Positions 55,475 to 64,000 of a stretch of 64,000 nt of DNA are shown piece after piece. A model generated the notes under the pieces. It did no database searches, was not told where the DNA came from, and saw only the letters and a list, made by a program, of their open reading frames with translations. Source of the DNA: Cycas panzhihuaensis (lineage: Eukaryota > Cycadophyta); the NCBI GenBank assembly GCA_023213395.1, contig CM041465.1, positions 33,487,741 to 33,551,740 of the forward strand, given 5' to 3'. How positions within the stretch are numbered: the first letter of the stretch is position 1; each line of letters begins with the position of its first letter. Made by a program: the position numbers and the translations under genes.

Positions 55475-57008
55475 GGATTTATGCTAAGCAATAAATCTAG
55501 CGAAGGACTACAAACCAAGGCACACTCACCCCCTTCGAGTTTAGCCTAGTCTCCAAACTCCAAGGATGGTTTACACCTCAACCTGCCACTTAATACACCT
55601 TATAGCCATTGCCTTTATCTAATGTCTACAAAGTTTGAGAAAAGGAAAAGGTGTGTGCGGAGTGTTAACTTTAGGGGTCCTAGTTGTTCCCCTTGCAAGA
55701 TTGGAAAGGTTTTGATGTTCAAATTCAGAGTTATCTTTTTAATCTTTCAAGTTTAACTTATTTTTAAGAGTGGTCTTGTTTAAATGAGGGTTCCTTTTAA
55801 TAACAAAAAGATAAGGAGACTAAAAGAAAATTCAAATAAATAAAAAAAGTTAGGGTTTCGGGTGCTCAAAGAAAGACTATGCTTGCAAGATGAAAGCAAC
55901 CTTCTTCACTCAAGTAGGGCACCTACAACCAGAATGCAGATACAAATGTTAGCCAGGAATCAAGTTGAATAGTTAACAGCAAAAAAACCCCTTTGCAATA
56001 TGTAAAATAAGTCCTCAATTAGTGAAAATAGACTTAAGAAGGCACATAAAAAAGGGTCTACTTCAACTGAATCAAACGCTCTAAAATTGACTCCAAGTTG
56101 TAGAGATTTAAATAAAAAAATTGGCAGATCTCACAGTTCGAAAAATAGACCTCCTGTTACAAAGTTATCAACAAAATAGTTAACAATCCTCCTTATGTTA
56201 ATAAACTAAACTAGGGTAGGCTTTTAACTCCCTTAGCTGATAAGCCCCTAGTCACAAAGTACCACCATATGAGCACCCACTGAGTTGGAAAGGGGCTAGC
56301 AGACATATAACCAAATTCTGAATCAATTTAATCACCCGAAAACATTAGAAAAAAAATATCAATGATTATTAATGAACAATGACGATTGTGCAAATTTTTG
56401 CGCAAAATAGGCGAATCAAACTCTATTAAACTTGATTGAATCGAGTGGAATGGAGATTGATCTACTCTCGAATCATTGTAGGGACGTCTACAGGGTGAGA
56501 GGAAGAAGGTCGGGGCCATGTTGGCACCACGCGGGCCACGAAGATGCCACATACGACACACGAAGGTCATGAGGAGTGACGACAAGGAGGAGGCAAAAAT
56601 CCAATCAGTCTGCTTTGAAACACCTCTAATCTTCACCAAAAGGCCACATACAGTGCTTGTAGGGTTTAGATGAATGAGTAGCAGTGACATTGTTAGCAGG
56701 TAGATAAAAATCAAGCGACAGTAGTCGTAGGATGGAAACGACAACTGAACAGAGCCTAAACGACAGAAATGATGAGTTTGGTTACCTGACTCCCCCAACG
56801 ATGGCAATGACAAGTCTTTTGAGTAGCTTACAGATGGCCAAACAACATTTAGTGAAAGTCACCGGTCAGGTATGGATCCTAGAATGAGTGAAACAGCACT
56901 AACAGAGGGAAAACAACGTGTAATCGAGCTCAAATGAAGCAAACAGGTTGTTTTTCTTGCAAACGGGCTAAAAAACTTGTAGCAAACTTATTACATACAT
57001 ACGATCTA
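55475..57008 (-). other. E8a leader, distal part
   Basis: About 1.5 kb between the E8a primer-binding site and its gag. No retroelement motif. On the minus strand 56328-56813 is open for 161 codons (MSLPSLGESGNQTHHF...), the only long open frame here. It has hydrophobic stretches but no family I recognise, and may be chance or a captured fragment. Confidence 0.5.
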
Positions 57009-57020
57009 GCTCTGATACTA
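57009..57020 (-). other. E8a primer-binding site
   Basis: GCTCTGATACTA on the plus strand, i.e. TAGTATCAGAGC in the sense of the element, one base from the initiator-Met complement. Directly adjoins the 5' LTR. Confidence 0.88.
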
Positions 57021-57410
57021 TAAAAAATTCAACATAGGATCTTAACAACTGATGCGCATGCGAAAACTAAATGACAAAGCAAAGTAAACAACAGATCAAC
57101 GTAAATTAGTTGCACATAACAAAGACGACCAAATTAGTTGGCACCGTCAATCCTCAATTTGTCAAAGTTGCGCCATATCCAACAATCCAATATACAAATG
57201 AGAGCATTCAGGTATAATTTATAGACCACGATATGCTTCAAAGATTAATTTCATTGGCCGACATAGCGGGCTGATACTATAGGCCCAATATTTGGCAAGG
57301 GGCGGACCCAACATGATTATCAATTACAATCTGATTACAATATGGGACAGCTAATGGTACAAAGATACATTAGATGCATTTGCAAATGAGATGGCATTAA
57401 TGTTTTAATA
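57021..57410 (-). repeat. E8a 5' LTR
   Basis: TAAAAAATTCAACATAG...TTTTAATA on the plus strand; both terminal dinucleotides carry a transition. Followed by TSD ATTGT. Confidence 0.88.
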
Positions 57411-58640
57411 ATTGTATTCTCAGTGTTCGGGTCTTGATCTACCACAATTAGAATAGGGATAGTCTGTCCTAGCTAATTGGACAAAATATTTCAGAAAATG
57501 GGCATAGGATAAAGAATGGTTAACCCAAGTTCAGGAGCAAGTAAAGAGTTGGATCTTGTAGAAGAAGCAATCAAGTAGTCCCCAACCTTCTTTGAGAGAA
57601 AAAGGAGAAAAGAAAAAGCAGCAAGAAGAGGAATCTTTGCCAGCCAAAGAACAGAAGCAGAAAAAATAGAAGGAGATAAGCAACGAGGGGGATAAGAGGG
57701 AGGAAAATAAAAGGCAAGAAATTAAGAAAGGAAACCAAAAGAAAGGAGATAGTGGGGTATTTATCAAGGAAGAGATTCTAGAGAAAGAATTTTAGCAAGA
57801 ACCACAATCAATCAAGGTCCTAAATACTGAGGAAGAGAAGAAAAGAAAAAGGAAATTAACAACAGAAAAAAGGAAAGAAGAAATAATAAGAATTTTGAAC
57901 AGTCAATCGACTGAAGTTGATTTTGATTCTAATGAAAAATTTTTGGAGGAAGGAATAGACCCCATGAAATGTAAACCACACAATGTGGCACATTGGAAAA
58001 TGTCTTTTCTAGCAAAAGTCACTCGACAGTTAGTCACCAAATTGGAAACCTGGAATAAGTGCCCACCGCTCGACATGTAGTGGGTATAGAAGGCATTAGA
58101 TCAATTGGTAGCCTGCGAAGCTAAATTAGAAATTTTAACAAAATTCATTATGCATTCGGTGGATGATGTGTCAAGAGTGGAACATCAAGTGAAGATTTTT
58201 TAGAATCGATTTAATAAACAAATTCCACCATGGCTAGAAAAGGTAATACATACGCTAGGGGGTTGGATTCTACAAACACAACATGATGCTGCATATGCCA
58301 ATAAATATTGGACCATGATTGCATCATTACAGAAGCAACTAGCCTCTGCCCAATTGATGAATAATGAATTGAAGGAGGAGATTAAAGAATTGCATTAAGG
58401 AGAAAAGCCTACTATGGCCCAATTGAAGGCATTGTGGGATGTAGGAATTTTATATGACCATTGTAGGAGTCAAGGCATCTCTCTATGTAGTACTGTGTGA
58501 CGACCCGATCCACAGTTTGTTTGACAGGAAATGCTAGAAATTTAGTAGCAACTATAAGTTGAATTTCAAAAATTGAAGAGGGGTGAGGAAAGGAATTTTG
58601 AAAATTTGAAAATTTTGTATGAGTGAGGGCCCTTATAGGA
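57411..58640 (+). pseudogene. E5 extra 3' ORF, C-terminal part
   Basis: Continues the frame of 41697-42159. After a stop-containing start it reads VQEQVKSWIL, a Lys/Glu-rich region (REKGEKKKQQEEESLPAKEQKQKK), an open stretch 57895-58080 (STEVDFDSNEKFLEEGIDPMKCKPHNVAHWKMSFLAKV), and a long helical region ending ASLQKQLASAQLMNNELKEEIKELH, a probable coiled coil. The tail RNFENL near 58590 parallels E3 and E10. Stops are frequent but the single frame persists for about 1.1 kb, showing past coding constraint. Confidence 0.75.
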
Positions 58641-58656
58641 ATAGTGATGGGGGAGA

Positions 58657-59194
58657 TATATGCTAGGAAATTATGTCGGTTGCAATATGAACCAAAGGTT
58701 GTGGAAAGCAAGTATTAAAAGGGAAGTCGGTTGTGACCAAGTAGTTGTAACGTCGGTTGAAAGGAAGGTGATTCGAACCATAGTTACATTGGCCTTAGCA
58801 AGAATAGTTCGAGAGACCGCACCAAAAGCAACAAATAGTTAGAAGCAGTTGCAACCAACCGTAGAACCATAATTACTCCAGCACTCGGTAGTTATAGAAA
58901 AGGAATATATGTATGCAATGGGTAGTTGAAAAGGGGGTATAGTGTGTGTAAGTACTGGTTGAATTTGAGTACTGAGTGCTATGCGTCTGTATGAATTGTA
59001 ATTAAGTCCTACTATATTGCATTAGTTGCAACCTTGTGTACTATTCTGGGTTTGCATTTAGTTGTGAGAGGACTAGATGCAACTGATTATTAATACAATG
59101 ATCATGGCTTGTGTTCACTTTGGTTGATCTTGTGTTGCTATTCTATTTCAATCTTAATATTGCCATATAGTAGATATAGGCCGTCAAGCACACA
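58657..59194 (+). repeat. E5 3' LTR
   Basis: Follows GATGGGGGAGA. TATATGCTAGGAAATTATG...AAGCACACA. Contains GTTGCAAC at 58848-58855 and 59025-59032 and the variant GTTGTAAC. Confidence 0.88.
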
Positions 59195-59717
59195 CAAAGG
59201 ACCTGAGTGATTACAAGGAGAATGAGAAGGAAGGTTCCTTGGCATATTGGGAAAATCAGTTAAAAAGACAACTATGTGAAAATTTGCCAAATAAGAGATC
59301 TAAGCAATCATTTTTTTATTACAACCCCATCGACAGTGCAAATACCAAGGATTCCAAAGTTTATCCATTTGAAAACACCCTTTAGGAATCCATTATTTAG
59401 AAAAGGGAATAGTAGGAAAAGAACTCCATTTAACATACCTCTAATAGAAGAGAAATGTGTGCACCCTCAAAAGAGCAAATTATTCCACCACTATCATTAC
59501 TACGAGGAAAGATATCACCAAGTAATCCAAAAATGGCAAACCATAGGGAATTTGGAAGACATGTATTTGATGATACTTTAGATTGATGAACATGTATACT
59601 TATTCCAAAAGCTAGTAAATTTGTAAAAGATAATAGATGAAAAGGAAATCAAAGAAAGAGTTGCATATGCATTGCGAGGTGTACCTCTTGCATGGTACAA
59701 GCAACTAGACCCAACTA
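59195..59717 (+). pseudogene. gag: E4 gag, second fragment
   Basis: Starts KDLSDYKENEKEGSLAYWENQLKRQLCENLPNKRSKQS, aligning with E3 gag KDLSDSEKKLEEGPSTYWENKLTRQLFEDSLDKGSDQS. It continues IPKFIHLKTPFRNPLFRK, and ends EIKERVAYALRGVPLAWYKQLDPT at the E6 insertion. Two frameshifts. Confidence 0.87.
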
Positions 59718-60122
59718 TGTTAGAATATAATGTTTAATGTATATATGTTCTATGTAAAGTGTGTCTTGGAGTCAATAGAGTTATAGTCCTAAGTATTAGG
59801 GTCTAAGGGTCATACATTATAATAATGTTATGTGGGAAGTTAGAAGGTCATTGGTTAATAGGTTGGTGAAATGTCATTGGTTAGGTTAGAGGTATTTGTC
59901 CCACGTGTCACATGTCTTGTATGGTCTCCCACCTATGTTGTATAAATAGGTGGTTGAGGTAGAGTATGTAATCAAGTCATCATAAAGATTCATGTTGAGT
60001 CTATGGTGTATTGAGTGTTCCGATGTAATCTTGATTATGTTGAGTTAATACAAGTTATGCTTTGTTTATTGATCTTGTTGATTGTGGTAGGAGTTGAATG
60101 CTTCCCATGTTAAAATCTAACA
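59718..60122 (+). repeat. E6 5' LTR
   Basis: TGTTAGAATATAATG...AAATCTAACA; matches 63211-63616. Primer-binding site at 60123-60134. Confidence 0.93.
59941..59948 (+). promoter_or_regulatory. E6 TATA box
   Basis: TATAAATA followed by GGTGGTTGAGGTAGAG, as in E7; repeated at 63436-63443 in the 3' LTR. Confidence 0.7.
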
Positions 60123-60287
60123 TGGTATCAAAGCAGACCATCCTATTGTAAGAAGAAGATTGAGAGAAGAGAAGTCCAATGAAGGACAAGTGCTCAAGCT
60201 AGGAGACTCCATTAAGTCATTTGCCAGGTTGAAGATTGAGTTGTGGAGAAGTTCCATTGCTACTCCAAGATATGCTAGTAGTAATTC

Positions 60288-61180
60288 ATGAAAGAATTTA
60301 TCCTAGACATTGAAGCCTGCATTTACATTCAAGTCCAAATTAAGAACAGATGTTGCGAACTACCGTGTGATAAAGAGATCCCTGTGGAGATTGGAGACTG
60401 TAAAGAGTTTATGATAAACCTTGGTTGCACCCAGTTTGAAGAAAGACAGACGTCTAGAAGAGATTGCTCTACTCCGGACTTCAAAGATCCCTTACTGTCA
60501 CTCTATAACTAAGCTTTCAAAGGGTCAATTGATGAACCCCGAGACGCATTCCCATACGGTCTCCTTAGTATCTTGAGTGATCTCTTCATTGGCGGTTAGT
60601 GCTTTCTTCTAAATACGACTGATATTAGCAATTGGGAGAAACCTGTCCTGCTCCCGCATGATGGAATGAGGGCTTTGCTCCTTTGAATGAAGGCTATCCT
60701 AGCTACCTGGGCTACCGTCGATCCCTGGTATTGTCTTTCCCATTCCATTCTGGACAGGTCCAACAAGGCATATGTCTATTTCCTGCAATAGTGTCTTCAA
60801 CTGCACAAACCAAATGAGATTCTCAATCTCGAGAGCGAATGCATAAACACCCTTCTCAGCAGACAGATTTAGAGCGCCGACGAGATGCCAGTGATATGCC
60901 CAAATCTGCGTGAAGCCCTAGCATCTTTGTTCTTCCCTACCGAGGTTGGTAATCGCTATTGAACTAGCATCAACTATAAAGAACAGCTTCACGCAGGAGA
61001 TGGGCTTGACCCTGATGTTGATTGCATGCAAGATTCGAACCAGGACATTGAACTAGTGACTGCCTTGTGAATGGACGTAAGAGCAGCCTGGAGATCAATT
61101 CAACCTACAATTCAATCGAAAGTTTTGTCACCGCCTTACCTAGGGTTCTGGCCTGGACATCCATTTGTATTTACTTAAAT
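60288..61180 (+). pseudogene. Captured gene fragment in E6 (unrecognised)
   Basis: One continuous frame of about 300 codons broken only by about eight stops, several of a type that C-to-T change would make. Composition is protein-like: NWEKPVLLPHDGMRALL, AILATWATVDPWYCLSHSILDRSNKAYVYFLQ, LQLHKPNEILNLESECINTLLSRQI, NLREALASLFFPTEVGNRY, YLGFWPGHPFVFT. It looks more GC-rich than the rest of E6. No retroelement motif and no gap that looks like an intron. I infer a spliced host transcript fragment taken up by the element; I do not recognise the parent gene. Confidence 0.6.
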
Positions 61181-61619
61181 CAATTTAAACCGTCGGGTCC
61201 GCAACGGAATCAACAAGGTTAACCTTGCCCCTTTAATCATAATTAAGATATTGAGGTGCATGTTAGGGTATTGATATTTGATATATCAATTTAACCCTTT
61301 TAAAGATTATTGTTCTTTGGTGTTATTCCATCAAAAGACCTTATGAGTATTTCTTCAAAGTGAATATGATTCTTTTGCTGGTGATAAAGTAATGTCTTAA
61401 TGGTGATATAAGGTGATTATATTTCTGCATGTAATGGGCAAGTAAGGGGAAGCTTTGAATTAAAGTTATCAGTGTCAATATTGAGACTCATTGATCGATA
61501 GTAGGGAAAGAAGGACAAGTTATTTGGTATAGATATTTGAGTTGCAGGAAAGAAAGAAAGCAAACCTTGGTAAGTGACTTTGACTTGGCTATGTTGGATG
61601 GACACTTAAACTTTGGGTA

Positions 61620-62086
61620 ATGTTCTCTTGCTCAACTCTCTCTCACATCAAGGAGTTGAAAGACATTATTGTTTTTGTATCAGAAAGAAATGTATATTGG
61701 TTGACAGATCTTCCTTTCCCTTTACCTAAGTATATGGGAACAAATTTCCATTTTTGGGCAATTAAAATGGAAAGCATATTTGTGTTTAAAAAATTATGGG
61801 AAATTATTGATGATCCTACATCGATTAATAAAGAAGGGGAGGAAAATTTCAAAAAAGGAATAGAATTTTCATTGATGTAATGCTTGCAGCATTTGATAGG
61901 AAAAACATTCCTCCTTCTTATCAATTACTTATTCATACACTTCAAAACATTGATTCAACTAAAGAGACCTGGAGTTTGTTAAGGGAAGTGCATGAAAAGG
62001 GTGCTGAAGAAGTACAAAAGATTATTAGAAAGACAGAACCAGAAAAAGAAGTTGAAGAGGAAAGTAAAAAGGGAAAATCAATTTAA
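61620..62086 (+). pseudogene. E6 gag-like protein
   Basis: YWLTDLPFPLPKYMGTNFHFWAIKMESIFVFKKLWEII then, after a +1 shift at 61880, MLAAFDRKNIPPSYQLLIHTLQNIDSTKETWSLLREVHEKGAEEVQ. Very close to E7 (LPKYMGTNFHFWAIKMECIF, DSTKEAWNLLKDVYE). Ends in a charged stretch (EPEKEVEEESKKGKS). Confidence 0.65.
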
Positions 62087-63200
62087 CTTTGGTAAGGACT
62101 CATCTGATACTCATGAAGGGTTGCATGAACCCTTCCCTGGAAAGGAGTCTGATGATCTTCACTTAAAATCTGATGAAGATTTGATCTCATCATTCACCTT
62201 GAGCCCCAACATAATGTCAGGAAAGCCTGCATTGGGAATTGTTGAAAGTATGGAAGTTGAAAAATCTGAAAGTGATTTCAAACGCCAGGTGGTATTTCAT
62301 GGAGACATAGGTACCTTAGTGGAAAATGTGGGCAATATTACCTTAATTTGTGGTGATAGATTTGTTGTCAAGGTTCAAATGATGTCAAGACATATGGTTA
62401 TTTACACATGCATGAGACTCTCTATGATCACATTCAATTCTGTTGCATTTTCAGTTCTTATTTTTAAAAGAATCCAAATTATGTTGGTATACCTTGCAAT
62501 GACCTTAGAAGATTTATTCAAAGGAAGAAAGAACATAATTAGAATTTTATTTGATCAAAATCTTGTTCATCAAGATCACTGTGTGTTTTGGGTAGGCTAC
62601 TTAACCATGAAATTCAATCATGTCAAAGTGATGTTTTATCTTTGTGTAGCCATAATCGGGAAATATGTGTGTGAAGTTATAATGGAAATCCTCATCATAT
62701 TTGGCACAAAGAATTTCTTGGATGATTTAGAGAGAACAAAACATCTTGTTGGCTCTGGACATGTACTTGCACAGGTGGAGTTAGGAAAGGAATCTTTGTT
62801 CCTCCTTTCCTTTCAAGGAAGTACTCATTGGCTCGAGGAGTTGATCGTCCTGATAGACTTAAAGACAAACAAGAAAGATTCATTTCCCTTGATAGATGTT
62901 ATCTCATTTGATCCAGGAAACAAAAATCAAGGGAAACCGCATCTACAGTTGGAATATGCAAAGGAGTCACCAAACAGGAAGCAGGAGATAACAGAACATG
63001 CTCCACATACAGGTTCTACAACACTTCAATTGAAGATCAAGCTTGTAACATCATCTTCAAGAAAGTTCCAAGACTCAGCCATTGGAAATTCAAACAACTC
63101 TTCAATTCAAGTCTTATGTCCGATTTAGGTTTGTCTTGTTAGTCCCTAGCACTAGGTGCCATGTTGTCCTTAGTTTTTTTGTAGTCTCAACATTAAACAT
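62087..63200 (+). CDS. E6 second ORF, unrecognised
   Basis: A frame open from 61992 to 63128 (378 codons, overlapping the gag-like frame). The start is basic (KRVLKKYKRLLERQNQKKKLKRKVKREN), then acidic (GKESDDLHLKSDEDLISS), then a central hydrophobic part (MRLSMITFNSVAFSVLIFKRIQIMLVYLAMTLEDLF) and a Ser/Gln-rich end. There is no clear match to the E7 second ORF except at the extreme 3' end. Its length without stops is notable among decayed neighbours; whether it was coding is unknown. Confidence 0.4.
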
Positions 63201-63210
63201 TAAGGGGAGG

Positions 63211-63616
63211 TGTTAGAATATAATGTTTAATGTATATATGTTCTATGTAAAGTGTGTCTTAGAGTCAATAGAGTTATAGTCCTAAGTATTAGGGTCTAAG
63301 GGTCATACATTGTAATAATGTTATGTGGGAAGTTAGAAGGTCATTGGTCAATAGGTTGGTGAAGTGTCATTGGTTAGGTTAGAAATCTTTGTCTCACATG
63401 TGTCACATCTCTTGTAGGGTCTCCCACCTATGTTGTATAAATAGGTGGTTGAGGTAGAGTATGTAATCAAGTCATCATGAAGACTCATGTTGAGTCTATG
63501 GTGTATTGAGTGTTTGATGTAATCTTGATTATGTTGAGTTAATACAAGTTATGCTTTGTTTATTAATCTTGTTGATTGTGGTAGGAGTTGAATGCTTCTC
63601 ATGTTAAAATCTAACA
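63211..63616 (+). repeat. E6 3' LTR
   Basis: Follows the purine tract TAAGGGGAGG. TGTTAGAATATAATG...AATCTAACA, then AATTA. Confidence 0.93.
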
Positions 63617-64000
63617 AATTAAACCTTAGGATGATATTAAAAAGGAGTTTGAAGAGAGATTCTAGAAATATAGGAGTAATGAGGCAATGGAATTGACTCT
63701 CAGTGAAGTAAAACAAAAGCTAGGAGAATCAATGCTAACATACATCAGTAGAATAGATATCATAACAACAAACATGACAAGGGGAGAGAAAGTTACTAAG
63801 TATAATATGAGAAATTACTCGGTTGAATTCAAAATTATTAGTTGTGATGGCAGTCCACCGTCTCAAGTCATACCAACATGCACAAGAGTTGGCACTAAAC
63901 ATTGAAAAGGAAATTGACACAAAAAGGGTAGGGCATGATCCCTTGTTACTAAAACTACAAGAGGAAATGCAAGAGCTAAGAAATCAAAACTTAAACAAAC
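63617..64000 (+). pseudogene. gag: E4 gag, third fragment (continues past the window)
   Basis: DDIKKEFEERF.KYRSNEAMELTLSEVKQKLGESMLTYISRIDIITTNMTRGEKVTKYNMRNY aligns with E3 gag AKIKKSFEERF.SNEAVEIALREIKQRPGESVLTYISRMKIIVASMINETVTDHNMKNY. A frameshift near 63830, then LQEEMQELRNQNLN at the window end, corresponding to E3 LQEEIRELKQHQYN. Confidence 0.88.

Larger units (their letters stand above)
42160..57410 (-). mobile_element. E8a: minus-strand Ty1/copia element with nested inserts
   Basis: LTRs of 390 bp: the 3' LTR on the left (split by E7) and the 5' LTR at 57021-57410. TSD GTTGT (42155-42159) and ATTGT (57411-57415), one mismatch. These two LTRs share variants (CTTAACAACT, GATTATCAATTA) that the inner pair of E8b lacks, which settles the pairing. 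Contents on the minus strand: primer-binding site, 1.76 kb leader (holding E8b), gag, PR, IN (holding the TRIM-like piece), RT, RH. Inserted in the E5 extra ORF. Confidence 0.88.
25260..59194 (+). mobile_element. E5: Ty3/gypsy element split by several insertions
   Basis: Its two LTRs (540 and 538 bp) lie 33.9 kb apart and flank a gypsy gag-PR-RT-RH-IN region in conventional order, an array and an extra ORF. TSD TAAAG / CAAAG (one mismatch). Subtracting E9, E8a with its own inserts, and the piece at about 27836-28370 leaves about 10.8 kb. E5 sits inside E4 gag: 24682-25259 and 59195 onward read as one gag relative to E3. Confidence 0.88.
59718..63616 (+). mobile_element. E6: gag-only copia-type element carrying foreign sequence
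   Basis: 3.9 kb, LTRs 405 and 406 bp with about 4-5% difference by eye. TSD AACTA / AATTA. The primer-binding site TGGTATCAAAGC is initiator-Met type with one change. No protease, integrase or RT. Related to E7 in LTR start, promoter region, gag N-terminus and 3' end. Inserted in E4 gag; gag continues in frame at 63622. Confidence 0.9.

Noticed and set aside
55475-57020. An additional tandem copia element between 55095 and 57410
   Set aside because: No pol motifs lie between these LTRs, and target duplications pair each of them with another LTR. The interval is the E8a leader.

Overview
This 64 kb window is plant nuclear DNA made almost entirely of nested LTR retrotransposons. I see no host gene, rRNA, tRNA or CRISPR array. 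A plant source is supported by Ty1/copia polyproteins in the order gag-PR-IN-RT-RH, primer-binding sites matching initiator-Met tRNA, Ty3/gypsy polyproteins of plant type, and 5-bp target-site duplications (TSDs). AT-richness, lack of genes and nesting at least five levels deep suggest a very large genome, gymnosperm-like; that is inference and the species cannot be named.

Names used below. E0 (left edge to about 2040): 3' end of an unassigned LTR element. E1 (2046-7157): complete copia with TSD. E10 (about 7163-10713 and 23285-23827): 3' part of an old gypsy; its 3' LTR is split by E2 and later invaded by E4. E2 (10714-23284): copia with TSD whose gag is split by E3. E3 (11984-19438): non-autonomous gypsy with TSD. 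E4 (23828 to beyond the right edge): gypsy whose gag is split twice, by E5 and by E6. E5 (25260-59194): autonomous-type gypsy (gag, PR, RT, RH, IN) split by a solo-LTR-like piece, by copia E9 (29018-36390) and by minus-strand copia E8a (42160-57410). E8a holds E7 (42289-46715) in its 3' LTR, a tiny TRIM-like element (49777-50078) in its PR-IN region, and a sibling copia E8b (51891-55474) in its 5' leader. E6 (59718-63616) is a second gag-only element in E4.

Order of insertion follows from the nesting: E10, then E2 and E4, then E3 (in E2) and E5/E6 (in E4), then E9 and E8a (in E5), then E7, E8b and the TRIM-like piece (in E8a). LTR divergence by eye fits roughly: E9 lowest (about 3%), E6 and E7 about 5%, E2 about 6%. 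All coding regions carry stops or frameshifts.

The most interesting signal is a shared design in the gypsy elements. E3, E5 and, less clearly, E10 carry an extra sense-strand ORF downstream of pol. It has a conserved N-terminal domain, a Lys/Glu-rich middle, a coiled coil and a short conserved tail just before the polypurine tract. In E3 and E5 a tandem array lies between pol and this ORF. The array is built from a family-specific palindromic word: a GTAC-based bipartite site in E3 and GTTGCAAC in E5. The same word recurs in that element's own LTRs and not in the other's. This looks like a coevolving DNA-binding-protein/cognate-site pair, possibly a self-recognition or anti-silencing module. 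That function is a hypothesis.
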